A stretch of DNA of 64,000 bases, from contig NZ_BMIA01000001.1 of the NCBI RefSeq assembly GCF_014641595.1, positions 2,959,419-3,023,418 of the forward strand, read 5' to 3'. A model generated the notes under the pieces. That model was given only the letters and a program-made list of their open reading frames with translations. It was not told where the DNA came from and did not search any database. Each line of letters starts with the position of its first letter. Within the stretch, counting starts at the first letter, position 1. The position numbers and the translations under genes are program-made. The stretch is from Dyadobacter endophyticus (GTDB lineage Bacteria > Bacteroidota > Bacteroidia > Cytophagales > Spirosomataceae). This document shows, one piece after another, positions 25,899 to 35,939 of the stretch.

Positions 25899-28784
25899 AT
25901 GGGATCAACTCTCTACCTCTTTTCAGTTGGTTTGTCCGCGGCTCTCTGTCTCGGCCAAACCAACCAGAGCCTGCCAACAGGTTCAAGCGCAGACTTGTCC
26001 GTTGCCTCTCGAAGGCAACAGGACCTTGTGGTATCGGGCAAAGTCACCGATGAAAAAGGCGAGGCGCTGCCCGGTGTCAGTATCGTGGTGAAAGGAACTA
26101 CCTGGGGTACCAAATCGGATGTCCAGGGCCTCTACCAGCTTGCAGTCCCGAATGCAGGAGCGGTATTAGTGTTCAGCTTTGTGGGCTATATGGCCAAAGA
26201 GATGACAGTGGGTACCGGCTTGACCCTTAATGTAGCGTTGGACGTCGACAGTAGAGCCCTGAATGAGGTTATCGTAACGGGGGTCTTCGACAAGCGCAGA
26301 CGCATGGAGGCCTCGGTGGGTATCACCACGCTGTCTTCCAATCAGATTCAGCGTTTGCAGCCCAATAGTGCTGCTGATTTGCTGAAAAACGTTCCGGGGG
26401 TCTATGTCAATTCTTCACAGGGAGAAATCCGCAACACGGTCTATTCAAGGGGCGTCGGTGCCGGCACGAGCGGGTATTTTTATGTGTCGATGCAAGAGGA
26501 TGGTTTACCGGTAACCAATGTGTCCGGCACTAGCTTGGGGCCCGACTACTTTCTGCGGGCCGACGCTACGATCAACCGTCTGGAGGCCGTTCGGGGAGGT
26601 TCGGCGGCCATTACCGGCCCTAACGCGCCTGGCGGCATCTTCAACTATGTCTCCAAAACGGGCGGAGCCGTCCTGGCAGGAGAAATGCGGGCGAAATTCG
26701 GCCTGGAAGGTAGTGCCAATCCATACTATCGTGCCGATTTGTCGCTGGGTGGTAAGCTGAATCGAAAGGGTGATCTTGCGTTTCACCTGGGAGGTTTTTA
26801 TCGCTATAACAACGGCGTACGCTACGCGGGCTACCCCATGAATTATGGGGGTCAGTTGAAAGCAAATGTGGTGAAAACCTATCGGAAGGGTAGTGTGAAA
26901 CTCTATGGCAAATTCCTCAACGACCACAACAGTTACCTTGACTTTTTACCGGCCCGGAACTTTGATAAACCAGGGACTGCACCTGGGATCCGGAACACCG
27001 ACACCTTTGCCGGTCCCGGCAGTCAGGTTTTCGATTATAAGTACAGCAAGGCCGCTCCTGTTCGTCGTTTTGATCCGGAAAACCTGATCCATGCCCGGGA
27101 TCGTGCCCTCGGGATCGACTGGCAGCATGAGCTGGGTGGAGGCTGGTCGGTCAGTAACAACATTAAATACACCAGCAAGGTACTTACTTGGAATTCGGTG
27201 TTACCGCTTGGCATTCTGTCGGCCAATGAACTGTTGACTTATTATTTCATGCAGTCGCTGGGCCGGTTTGGCACCTATAACTTTACCGACCTCACCACCG
27301 GACAACCAGCTTTGACGACCATGCAGCTGCCCCGGTTGGGGCCCAACAACGAGTTCCTGGGTTTTGATTTTCCAGTCATAAAGGGACAGTTGCCGAATTC
27401 GGTTATTCAACCTTACCCGGTTCTGCTGCAATTGGCCCGGTCCAATGACAATAAACTAAACGAAGTACTCGATCAGTTTTCGGTCAGCAAACGTGTTGGC
27501 AAGATGACCTTCACAGCGGGTCTGTACTATGGTGCCTCGCATATGGACTACCAGGAGAATGTGGCCGGACTCGCCCTTTCCACTGCTGAAAACCGGCCTC
27601 ACCCGCTGGGCATAAGCATTACCGATTTTGCCGGTACCACCTACCAGGCTACCAACCCGCAGGGAATGCTCAACACCGGAGGATCCTTCAAATCCAGCGA
27701 CCTGCGACAAAAACAACTGGCGTTCTTCTTTGGCCATAGCTGGCAGATCACTGACAAACTAAACCTCGATTACGGGTTTCGCTACGATCATACACGGGTA
27801 AAAGGCAGTAGCCTCGGCTCTGTTACGGACAGCTCGGCCTCAGCTGGTGGTTATGATGAAAATCCCCTGACGCTTTGGGATAATGCAGTCAATAAGGCTA
27901 CGGCGCCCTGGTTTACGGACAATACCATCGCCACATTTTCATTCTCGGGAGCCCTGAATTACCAATTCCAGGATAATCTGGCGTTGTATGGGCGGTTTTC
28001 ACAAGGTAACAAAGCGCCGGACCTCACCTTGTATACCAGTGCTTTCTCGCAGGACCAGGTCGATAAACAATTGTTTAAACCCGAATACGTCACCCAGGTT
28101 GAAATGGGGCTGAAAGTAAAGCGGGACAAGTTGACAGCATTTATTACCCCCTATTACAGCCGGATGACCAACCTGGCCACAAGTGCATATGTCTCCGACC
28201 AGAACAACAATTTTTATTATACCCCAAATGTATATAGCAGTCGGCAAAGTTATGGGTTGGAATTGGAAGGGACCTACTCGCCTGTCAGCCAGCTAAGTAT
28301 CCGGGCCGTTGCAACGCTGCAGCGAACCCGCTCCATTCTCAGCCGGTCGTGGGTAACTGGTGATCCGGGCGCTCAGGATGATCGCGTGGAGGAGGTCCGG
28401 GGAGGCCGCATCGCTGGTACGCCAGACTTTATGGCCATGTTGACACCAACGTATACAGCTGGCCGGTTCAGTGCATTCGTCAACTATTACTACCTGGGAA
28501 AACGGGCCGCCAACAACCTGGAAACTTTCTACCTGCCTGGTTTTGGTCAGACCGATCTGGGCTTGGGATATCGGTTCACGAAGCGGTTGACACTTAATGG
28601 CAATATCAACAACCTGTTCAACAAGGTGGGTGTGATGGACTGGCAGGCGCCCGGTGGCTTTCCCAATAGCGGCAACACGGGTGGGTTTACACCGGCGCAA
28701 CGGGAGGGGAACCCGAATGCGGTTTTCAGCATCCTCCCGATCCAACCTCGATCGTTATATCTGTCGGCCTCTTATCGATTCTGA
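25899..28784 (+). CDS. TonB-dependent receptor with carboxypeptidase-like regulatory domain
   Basis: 961 aa. N-terminal leader (residues 1-19), a CarboxypepD_reg-like domain (about 43-115: VSGKVTDEKGEALPGVSIVVKGTTWGTKSD), a TonB-box-like stretch and plug (about 125-250: NSAADLLKNVPGVYV...INRLEAVRGG) and a 22-strand-type barrel ending in 'LYLSASYRF' with terminal Phe. An in-frame TAA just upstream fixes the start; the leader lacks the usual basic residues. No susD gene is adjacent, so it is not a classic SusCD pair. It heads the operon with a small secreted protein and two glycoside hydrolases, suggesting oligosaccharide import. Confidence 0.92.
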   Translation: MGSTLYLFSVGLSAALCLGQTNQSLPTGSSADLSVASRRQQDLVVSGKVTDEKGEALPGVSIVVKGTTWGTKSDVQGLYQLAVPNAGAVLVFSFVGYMAKEMTVGTGLTLNVALDVDSRALNEVIVTGVFDKRRRMEASVGITTLSSNQIQRLQPNSAADLLKNVPGVYVNSSQGEIRNTVYSRGVGAGTSGYFYVSMQEDGLPVTNVSGTSLGPDYFLRADATINRLEAVRGGSAAITGPNAPGGIFNYVSKTGGAVLAGEMRAKFGLEGSANPYYRADLSLGGKLNRKGDLAFHLGGFYRYNNGVRYAGYPMNYGGQLKANVVKTYRKGSVKLYGKFLNDHNSYLDFLPARNFDKPGTAPGIRNTDTFAGPGSQVFDYKYSKAAPVRRFDPENLIHARDRALGIDWQHELGGGWSVSNNIKYTSKVLTWNSVLPLGILSANELLTYYFMQSLGRFGTYNFTDLTTGQPALTTMQLPRLGPNNEFLGFDFPVIKGQLPNSVIQPYPVLLQLARSNDNKLNEVLDQFSVSKRVGKMTFTAGLYYGASHMDYQENVAGLALSTAENRPHPLGISITDFAGTTYQATNPQGMLNTGGSFKSSDLRQKQLAFFFGHSWQITDKLNLDYGFRYDHTRVKGSSLGSVTDSSASAGGYDENPLTLWDNAVNKATAPWFTDNTIATFSFSGALNYQFQDNLALYGRFSQGNKAPDLTLYTSAFSQDQVDKQLFKPEYVTQVEMGLKVKRDKLTAFITPYYSRMTNLATSAYVSDQNNNFYYTPNVYSSRQSYGLELEGTYSPVSQLSIRAVATLQRTRSILSRSWVTGDPGAQDDRVEEVRGGRIAGTPDFMAMLTPTYTAGRFSAFVNYYYLGKRAANNLETFYLPGFGQTDLGLGYRFTKRLTLNGNINNLFNKVGVMDWQAPGGFPNSGNTGGFTPAQREGNPNAVFSILPIQPRSLYLSASYRF

Positions 28785-28837
28785 CAGACTCTTTTCCTGA
28801 CCAAATCAAACAAAAACACAATTAACCAACCAACAAA

Positions 28838-29221
28838 ATGAAAAAAGCAAATTTATTCATGTTCTTATTTCTGCTGGGTTTTTATTACAACGCGTCCTCT
28901 CAGTCGGCGCCTGCAGCTGATTTTTTTGCCGGTAAATGGGAAATCCTGATAGTGGGCACACCCGACGGCGACGCCAAAATGGGCGCCGTCCTGGTCCGGA
29001 AAGACGGTAAGCTCACGGGCGAACTGGTGAGTTTGGCGGCCGATGCGCCCAAAGAGCCCATTGTCATAACCCAGGTTGAGGAAGGAAGCGATAAAGTAAA
29101 TCTCTTCTTCACCGCCCAGGGCTACGACGTAAACCTTGAACTGACGAAAGTTGACGAGGACCATTTAAAGGGACAACTGATGAACATGTTTGACGCGACA
29201 GCGGTACGGGTCAAAAACTAA
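28838..29221 (+). CDS. Small secreted lipocalin-like protein
   Basis: 127 aa with a signal peptide (KKANLFMFLFLLGFYYNASSQ). The mature 105 residues are all-beta (FFAGKWEILIVGTPDGDAKMG...VLVRKDGKLTGELVS...LKGQLMNMFDATAVRVKN), like small lipocalin/DUF-type domains with a GxW start. Co-transcribed between the TonB receptor and the GH106 gene, with only five bases to the latter. It could bind substrate in the periplasm or on the surface; function inferred from context. Confidence 0.75.
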   Translation: MKKANLFMFLFLLGFYYNASSQSAPAADFFAGKWEILIVGTPDGDAKMGAVLVRKDGKLTGELVSLAADAPKEPIVITQVEEGSDKVNLFFTAQGYDVNLELTKVDEDHLKGQLMNMFDATAVRVKN

Positions 29222-29226
29222 AATTC

Positions 29227-32100
29227 ATGAAAGTGATAGTCCCCCTTCTCCTCGCAACCACAGTCAGCATCGCACAGGTGCTCCCGGATTCGAGTAAAAA
29301 TCAGGCATCTCATTGGTTAAATCCCTTCAATTTCAACTTAGCAAGCTTTCAGAAGCCTTCGCAATCATTTGCGCCCATGGCACGTTGGTGGTGGCCCGGC
29401 AATGATGTAGAACCGGAAGAATTGAAAAGGGAGATGAACCTGTTCGCCGATCACTTTTTTGGCGGGGTTGAAGTCCAGCCATTGAACATCGTAATTCCGA
29501 TGAATGAGAAGACGAGGCCAAAAGTAACAAGTTGGGACACGCCTGCGTATTACAAGAACCTAACAGTCGTGATGGAGGAAGCACGGAAGCGGAAGCTGAT
29601 TGTGGACGTGACAAATGGCAGCGGCTGGCCTCCCGGAGGTCCTTTTTTAGCCCCGGAGGATGGGTTTCTTTCCCTGGAATATGGTGCCGTCACCGTCAGT
29701 GGAGGCACCAAGCAATCCATCCCGCTGCCCCGGCTTCCAAACAAGACAATGGTTCCTTCCCGTTTGCAGGCTGTGGTTGTCGCTAAATTATCCAATGATA
29801 CCGACACCGGCGAGCTTGTTCCACTGGATGTTGCTTCTACCCGGGTGGTCACCTCCTGGGTCCAAAATGATACACTCATTTGGAATTTTCCGGAAGGAAA
29901 GTGGAAAGTAATCGCCTTCTGGGCAGTTCCAAGTGGTGAGCAAACTAATATTGCCGCCACGCCGAAACAAGGTCCGGTCGTCGATCACCTGGATTCCACA
30001 AAAGTGCTCAAATTGTATAGCCATTTGTTTGGTTCCAGGACTGGTTTACAGCCCTATTTCGGCAATCCTTTTCGGGCAGTTTTCAATGACAGTTATGAAT
30101 TCAAGGCCAACCGTCATTACTCACCTGATTTTATTGCTTATTTTAAAAAGAAACGGGGTTATGACATCACTCCCTACCTGCCTGCCAACATGCAGCGGAA
30201 ATACAACTTCGTCGGTTATCTGAACCCGCATGCAAAACCCGATTTTACTTTTTCGAACCAGGACTGGCGTTTGCGTTATGACTACGACATTACGCTAGGT
30301 GAATTGCTGGGAGAGCATTTTTTTAAAACCAGTAAAAAGTGGATGGAGTCGCGGGGGTTACTGCACCGTACCCAGGCGTATGGTTTGAATATGGACATGC
30401 TCGCCATGGCTGGTCTTGCCTCGATTCCTGAAACGGAAAGCATGCTCGGGTCAGAAGCTGCCATGAAAGTCATGACTTCCGGTGCTCTTTTGTACAACCG
30501 GCCCCTCATGACGGCAGAATCGGTCGTGTTCGGTAACCGGGCCTATACGACCACCCCCTCAAAAATCAAATTTGCTGTCGATAAGCTATTTGCTGCTGGC
30601 GTCAATCAGGTCATTTATCACGGCGTACCTTACCGTTATAAACCCGAGAAGCTGGGGCCCGAAGGGTGGTATCCTTTTTCCTCTCCCTTCATTGCGGGTA
30701 TCAATTTCTCCTCCAATCTGGGAGAAGCAAATATTTTCTGGAAGGATCAAAAGCAGGTTAATGAGTACGTAGGCAGGGTACAATATGCCCTTCGCTCAGG
30801 AAAGCCGCAAGCGGATGTACTTATCTACTTTCCCTTCCTCAGTGTGGAGGATATGCCCGCTAATCCGGAGGAGATCCTTTCCAATGGCTATTTACCGGAT
30901 GTTGAAGGGCCCTTACCCAAAGGCGACGAACATGTAAATGCTGCCAAGGTGGAGTGGGCCGGGAAGATTTATCCTTTGATCAATGAACTGGAAGCAAGCG
31001 GTGTTAGCTGGGCATGGGTGAACGATGCCTCGATACAGGAAGCCCAACTACAAAAGGATGGCAGGTTGAATATCCGTGACAACCACATTTCCGCACTCAT
31101 TCTGGCATATGATTCGACAATCCACCTCAAAACCGCTGAACGGATCAGGCGTTTGGCTTCTGGCGGCATGCGCTTACTGGCAGTAGGTAGCGTGCCCACC
31201 AAACAACCATCTTTCCTCAACTGGAAGCAGAACGATGAAAAAACCGCGCAATGCATTGCGGCGGCGCTCAAAGGAAAAAACAGTCTTCATACTAATGATA
31301 TCGGTCAGCTTCGTGCATGGATAAAAGATTTGCCCCAGCCAATCCAATTTAAGGAGCCCAGTTCTTTCACCCGCCAGGCACGGCGGGAGATGAGTGACGG
31401 CAGCCGTATCCATTTTATCTGGAACAAAAGTGCCGCGTGGCAATCGCTTGATTTGGTCCTGGACAAGAGGTACAAGCACAGCTACTGGCTGGATGCAACA
31501 ACAGGCGCCATTATAGCCAACAGTAGTTCAACGGTTTCCTATCAGTTGGCTCCGTTCAGTTCCGTTCTTTTTTATGCCTCTCAAAATAGCGACACCGCTG
31601 ATAGTTCGGCAAAGGCATCCACAGCCCGTGTAAATCCAACAGAAGCTGTACTGTCGCTTAGCAATTGGGACATTAGGGTTGATAGCGTACTGCTTAAAAA
31701 CACTGTGCTATTTGACTGGAAAAGCGATTCGCTATTAAGATTTTCTTCGGCAGATGGAATTTATAACTCCACTTTTCAATGGAAACAAGGGAGCGCCGAC
31801 AAGCATTTTTTTCTGGATTTGGGAAAGGTCTGCTTTACAGCCGAAGTGTACATCAACAATGTATTTGTGGGCAAACGGATATTTCCGCCATACCTGCTTG
31901 ATATCACCCGGTTTCTGAAATCCGGGAATAATACAATCCAGGTTCGCGTCACGCCGGGTCAACTGAATGAATTTATCGGCAAAGCGAAAAATGGCGATGC
32001 CAAGTACCGGCAATTTAAAGGAAAAGAAGACCAAATCATGCCCGCCGGACTACTAGGCCCTGTTCTGATCAGGCCGGAGAAAGTAGCAGACTCACATTAA
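29227..32100 (+). CDS. GH106-type glycoside hydrolase (alpha-L-rhamnosidase family)
   Basis: 957 aa, normal for the family. Signal peptide (KVIVPLLLATTVSIAQ). The diagnostic N-terminal block 'MARWWWPGNDVEPEELKREMNLFADHFFGGVEVQPL' (residues about 48-80) matches GH106. Conserved GSGWPPGGPFL (about 130-140) and FNDSYEFKANRHYSPDFIAYFKKKRGYD follow. A C-terminal jelly roll (about 865-930: CFTAEVYINNVFVGKRIFP) resembles the family's accessory carbohydrate-binding domain. Known members remove alpha-L-rhamnose from complex glycans such as rhamnogalacturonan-type side chains. The operon suggests a rhamnosylated target, but specificity is not readable from sequence. Confidence 0.85.
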   Translation: MKVIVPLLLATTVSIAQVLPDSSKNQASHWLNPFNFNLASFQKPSQSFAPMARWWWPGNDVEPEELKREMNLFADHFFGGVEVQPLNIVIPMNEKTRPKVTSWDTPAYYKNLTVVMEEARKRKLIVDVTNGSGWPPGGPFLAPEDGFLSLEYGAVTVSGGTKQSIPLPRLPNKTMVPSRLQAVVVAKLSNDTDTGELVPLDVASTRVVTSWVQNDTLIWNFPEGKWKVIAFWAVPSGEQTNIAATPKQGPVVDHLDSTKVLKLYSHLFGSRTGLQPYFGNPFRAVFNDSYEFKANRHYSPDFIAYFKKKRGYDITPYLPANMQRKYNFVGYLNPHAKPDFTFSNQDWRLRYDYDITLGELLGEHFFKTSKKWMESRGLLHRTQAYGLNMDMLAMAGLASIPETESMLGSEAAMKVMTSGALLYNRPLMTAESVVFGNRAYTTTPSKIKFAVDKLFAAGVNQVIYHGVPYRYKPEKLGPEGWYPFSSPFIAGINFSSNLGEANIFWKDQKQVNEYVGRVQYALRSGKPQADVLIYFPFLSVEDMPANPEEILSNGYLPDVEGPLPKGDEHVNAAKVEWAGKIYPLINELEASGVSWAWVNDASIQEAQLQKDGRLNIRDNHISALILAYDSTIHLKTAERIRRLASGGMRLLAVGSVPTKQPSFLNWKQNDEKTAQCIAAALKGKNSLHTNDIGQLRAWIKDLPQPIQFKEPSSFTRQARREMSDGSRIHFIWNKSAAWQSLDLVLDKRYKHSYWLDATTGAIIANSSSTVSYQLAPFSSVLFYASQNSDTADSSAKASTARVNPTEAVLSLSNWDIRVDSVLLKNTVLFDWKSDSLLRFSSADGIYNSTFQWKQGSADKHFFLDLGKVCFTAEVYINNVFVGKRIFPPYLLDITRFLKSGNNTIQVRVTPGQLNEFIGKAKNGDAKYRQFKGKEDQIMPAGLLGPVLIRPEKVADSH

Positions 32101-32110
32101 AATTTAAAAA

Positions 32111-33547
32111 ATGAAAACCGTAAAAAATCTATTGACATTATTGTTATGTCTCTTTTACTGCGTTTGCCATGCAAAGGCAATGCCGCCTTCCATCATTGGA
32201 AAATGGTACGGCATGAAAGATGGCAGTCCGGTGACCGTCGTGTTCAAAAACAACCAGACCATGTCCATCCACTCGGATGCTTTTTCAGGTCTTTCTTTCA
32301 CTTGTCAATATAAGGTGGATTCCAGTTCCAGCCCGGTAGCTCTTGACCTGACTGCCATTCCGGGAGGAATGATTTGCGCTGCAATCGTCCATTTTTCAGA
32401 TCTCGGTACGATAGAGTTCTTTGGTTTGTTTGGTGCACCCGGGTATACGCAACGTCCAGCTACAATCGATCCTGATTCAAAAAAACCTGAGGCCCTGTAT
32501 TTGAAATTAAGCCGTGACGCAAAAGTCATTGCACAAAAACCGTTGGCCGTAACTCCACCTAATGCAGCTAAACTGGCGTTTGAACGGAACAAACGCCTGG
32601 GAAGGGGGCTAAACCTGAACGGACTTCTGGATAACAATTCCGGAGATTTGCATTTGTACAAGATAGCCGACCAACCCATCAAACCAGAATACATTAAAAT
32701 GATTGCCGATGCAGGGTTCAACAGCGTACGCCTTCCTGTTACATGGTCTGTCCACAGCTCTAAAACGCCTCCTTACACCATTGAGCCTGCCTTCTTTGAC
32801 AAAGTCGACAGCATTGTAAAAATGTGCCTGGATAATGGGTTGGCCGTATCGATTGACCTGCATTATTACCCATACATCAATATGTCGGAAGGCGAGAAAG
32901 GAGTTACTTTTGATGAAAACATCAACCGCTATTATGCGCTTTGGGAGCAAATAGCCGAGCATTACAAAGATTATCCTCCGGAAGTTTATTTTGATTTACT
33001 GAATGAACCCAATATTGAAATGGGCGCAAAACTCTGGAATGAGTTAATTGCGAAATCAATTAAGCTAATAAGGAAAACAAACCCGGGACGTACCATCATC
33101 ATCGGCACACCAAACCTGGGACAGTCATGGACAATCGGATTACTGGATTTGCCTGAAAATGAATGGAACCTAATTGTGCAAATCCATTACTACCTGCCAC
33201 ACCTGTTTACACACCAGGGGCTGGCTTATGCGAGGGCAGAGTCGGGTGTGGGAACGAAATGGGCAGGCACGGACGAAGAGAAAAGGCCGCTGATCCGTGA
33301 TTTCAATTATTGCACCAAATGGAGTAAGACGCAGTTCAGGCCTATCAACCTGGGGGAATTTGGCGTGAATGAAAAAGCCGATATAGTGTCCCGCGCCCGA
33401 TATATCAAATTTATCCGGGAGCTGGCAGAAAAAAATGGCATGAGCTTCCATATATGGGGCTTCCGGGAAATTTTTCGCGTTTTCGACGAAGAAACCGGCA
33501 AATGGCATCAACCCGTGCTGAACGCCCTGGTACCAGAACAGCAGTGA
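32111..33547 (+). CDS. Secreted GH5-family glycoside hydrolase (cellulase-like)
   Basis: 478 aa: signal peptide (1-22), a lipocalin-like beta domain (about 26-140, starting IIGKWYGMKDGSP), then a GH5 TIM barrel (about 160-470). Hallmarks are 'GFNSVRLPVTW', 'SIDLHYYPYI', the acid/base Glu299 in 'DLLNEPN', 'IHYYLPHLFTHQG', and the nucleophile Glu416 in 'NLGEFGV'. GH5 enzymes cut beta-1,4-glucans, mannans and related chains. It follows the GH106 gene by 10 bases as the last gene of the operon and ends at a bidirectional hairpin. The two enzymes may attack backbone and rhamnose branches of one polysaccharide. Confidence 0.9.
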   Translation: MKTVKNLLTLLLCLFYCVCHAKAMPPSIIGKWYGMKDGSPVTVVFKNNQTMSIHSDAFSGLSFTCQYKVDSSSSPVALDLTAIPGGMICAAIVHFSDLGTIEFFGLFGAPGYTQRPATIDPDSKKPEALYLKLSRDAKVIAQKPLAVTPPNAAKLAFERNKRLGRGLNLNGLLDNNSGDLHLYKIADQPIKPEYIKMIADAGFNSVRLPVTWSVHSSKTPPYTIEPAFFDKVDSIVKMCLDNGLAVSIDLHYYPYINMSEGEKGVTFDENINRYYALWEQIAEHYKDYPPEVYFDLLNEPNIEMGAKLWNELIAKSIKLIRKTNPGRTIIIGTPNLGQSWTIGLLDLPENEWNLIVQIHYYLPHLFTHQGLAYARAESGVGTKWAGTDEEKRPLIRDFNYCTKWSKTQFRPINLGEFGVNEKADIVSRARYIKFIRELAEKNGMSFHIWGFREIFRVFDEETGKWHQPVLNALVPEQQ

Positions 33548-33625
33548 AAAATTCCTAATTGAATCGTTTTATTTTCTCTCGGCTGGCTCAGAATACATGG
33601 CGGGTAGGCAACCGAGGAACGTCTC

Positions 33626-33656
33626 GCTAACCAATCGTTTAAAACGATTGGTTAGC
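33626..33656. terminator. Bidirectional hairpin between convergent genes
   Basis: GCTAACCAATCGTTT and AAACGATTGGTTAGC are perfectly complementary around a single A. It sits between the stops of the GH5 gene (33547) and the convergent gene (33816), so it probably ends both transcripts. Confidence 0.65.
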
Positions 33657-33815
33657 TTCTCGATGAAACTCCATGTGTAACTCAGCCAAAATTATGGTAC
33701 GATGATTAGCGTTTTGAGAAAATATTTAGATGGTAGATTTGGGTCAACACCAGCGTTTGGCACGCACTTTCCGAATGCTTTAAATGCGGTAAGCTGACCA
33801 GTCCAGTTTGGATCA

Positions 33816-35939
33816 CTAGCGCGAAAGTAATCCGTGATAGTAGGCCATATAGTAGGGGAGCAGGAAAAAAGTCCCTTCGTGCTCATCGTGGCCATCACCT
33901 TCCGATGCCAGCAATGCAAAACCGTCGCGGTCTTGCCGGACGTGGCCCCGCTCATCAATAGGGAGGGCATAGCCATTGACGTGCCATCCGATGTTTTTTT
34001 CCTGCATCGGCGAAGTGTCAAACACCACATCGAGACGATGGGTGTTATCCATTGTGTAGCCGATCAGGTCCAACGGAATTTTTTGCAGGTTTTCCAGGAT
34101 AAAGTCGACGCGGTAGTTTCCCTTATAATGCCCACTAACAACCTTAGAAGAATAAAGCCTGTTTTCTGGAAAAAGACCTTTATTCTCGAACATCTTGTGG
34201 TCTGCCTGCTGGGTGAAACGGTTAGCAAGTGATGCATAAATCGCGTCCCAGAATGCGTTTTTCTGTTTATGGATATGCTGCCAGGCCACTTCAAGCCCCT
34301 GGCGGTACATGAGTAGCAGTGAGGGGTCTGTTTCGTAATTGATAAGCCCGTAAAGGCTCATCAGGCAAAGGTTATTGTCCCAGGGAACTACGTTTTCCGG
34401 CGGGAAAAATTCCTTCGGGTGCATTGCATTGATGTGGTACCTGTATTTGTCGCGCAGGATTTTTGCCTCCTGCTCGTATTTTTTATCACCGGTAACATGT
34501 CTGGCTACATTCAGAAACGACAGCATCATCATGGAATTAAGCCCGCGCTGATCGTATCCATACACTGAATTGATATATTCCGGAGAGAAATCACCCCAGC
34601 GGGTCACTTTGCCATCGTGGTCTACCAGCTTATATCCATGGCGTACCAAATGATCAGTGATGTCGCCTACTACGTCCCGGACCGCCTGTTTTTCCTCTTC
34701 TGTTTTGGCGACCAGGTCATAGTAAACACCATAGAAGAAAAAATGTCCGGCCAGTTCGTCTGAACTCGTGTCGCATTTCCAATAATATTTACCGTCTTTG
34801 CTTTTTGGAAAACGCGGGTAGATATCCTTCCACATTGGATCACTTTGCTGGTGTCGCAGATTTGCTTCCCGGCTGTATATCTCGTTCACGGGCTCAGGCC
34901 AATCTACCGGAACGATTACCCGTGCCGGAAAACCTTTTTCATGAGAAATGTCGACCAACCATTTGCAGGATTTGAAGCTTCGGTCGGCCAGCACTTTTGC
35001 CTCGGGGTCACCCGTGGCGGCGTACCTGAATGCCTGCGCCGCTCCATACATGGCCGTGTACATCCCGTCGTTATCCGAAATCGCTACTTCCGAAGTGGCT
35101 ACATTGAACTGTTCTTTCAAATGGCTTTGCGCGATAAAACCCATGCGGTTATGCCGCTGCTCCACCTGTTTTGTAAAAAGTCCTGCCTTTTCTTCCAGCG
35201 ACAAAGAAACCCGGGCGATCTGACTGACGCCTTTGTCTGTGCCAATCCACGCGGTGCCGTTATCATTCTGGACTGCAATGGTATTTACCTGATCGTCCGG
35301 TAGCCAGCGGCGGCTGAAACGATATTTAAACTCGTCATTGTCTACTTCAATAGCTCCTTTCTTCGTGCCGAACCAGACAATGCCCTCCGGGCCGGCGGCA
35401 GCGCAGGTGAATTGGTTATAAGGTAAGCCTTCCTTTCCGGTGAACAGCTTCCATTTATTGCCGTCCAAATACCCCGCGCCTTCATCCGCACCAAACCAGA
35501 GCCGCCCTTTCGAGTCGGTTACCAGCGCCGCAACATTCCTGAGCACCCAGCTATATTGGTTATCCTTTGGAAAGATCCGTTCCGGTTTTTTGCCATGCTT
35601 GAAAAAATACAAACCCTCCTCACATCCAATCGCATACCCATCGCGATAGGGCACAGCGGTGAGTATTTTCGTTTGAGAAAAAACGGGTAGCCCCGCATAA
35701 GCCACCGGTTTTTCATTAGGAACCGACATCCATTTCCCCTCGTGGAACTGCACTGTTTTACCCGTCACCGTTGCGACGGGCTTATTATTCTTTAATGTTA
35801 TCCGAGAGATTTTCCCTTCCGGCAACCCTTCTTTAGTTGAATGAATGGTTACCACTTCCTGCACGAATTTCTGGTCAGCGGCCGACTGGCCTAACGAGTA
35901 AAAAGGGGCGAGCAGGATGCAATGGAAAAATAGTTTCAT
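33816..35939 (-). CDS. Sensor-propeller/glycosidase-like fusion protein
   Basis: 707 aa with a signal peptide (KLFFHCILLAPFYSLGQ). Residues about 25-245 are two-component-regulator propeller repeats (DSKGRLWFGADEGAGYLDGNKW, PEGIVWFGTKKGAIEVD, NGTAWIGTDKGVSQI). From about 260 the protein turns into an all-alpha region with repeated W/Y/H-rich helices (FRYAATGDPEAKVLADRSFKSCKWLV, YYWKCDTSSDELAGHFFFYGVYYDLV) resembling alpha/alpha-toroid glycosidases or lyases. There is no kinase domain or transmembrane segment. It converges on the GH operon and is probably periplasmic or secreted. The enzyme class is not certain. Confidence 0.75.
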   Translation of the reverse strand: MKLFFHCILLAPFYSLGQSAADQKFVQEVVTIHSTKEGLPEGKISRITLKNNKPVATVTGKTVQFHEGKWMSVPNEKPVAYAGLPVFSQTKILTAVPYRDGYAIGCEEGLYFFKHGKKPERIFPKDNQYSWVLRNVAALVTDSKGRLWFGADEGAGYLDGNKWKLFTGKEGLPYNQFTCAAAGPEGIVWFGTKKGAIEVDNDEFKYRFSRRWLPDDQVNTIAVQNDNGTAWIGTDKGVSQIARVSLSLEEKAGLFTKQVEQRHNRMGFIAQSHLKEQFNVATSEVAISDNDGMYTAMYGAAQAFRYAATGDPEAKVLADRSFKSCKWLVDISHEKGFPARVIVPVDWPEPVNEIYSREANLRHQQSDPMWKDIYPRFPKSKDGKYYWKCDTSSDELAGHFFFYGVYYDLVAKTEEEKQAVRDVVGDITDHLVRHGYKLVDHDGKVTRWGDFSPEYINSVYGYDQRGLNSMMMLSFLNVARHVTGDKKYEQEAKILRDKYRYHINAMHPKEFFPPENVVPWDNNLCLMSLYGLINYETDPSLLLMYRQGLEVAWQHIHKQKNAFWDAIYASLANRFTQQADHKMFENKGLFPENRLYSSKVVSGHYKGNYRVDFILENLQKIPLDLIGYTMDNTHRLDVVFDTSPMQEKNIGWHVNGYALPIDERGHVRQDRDGFALLASEGDGHDEHEGTFFLLPYYMAYYHGLLSR

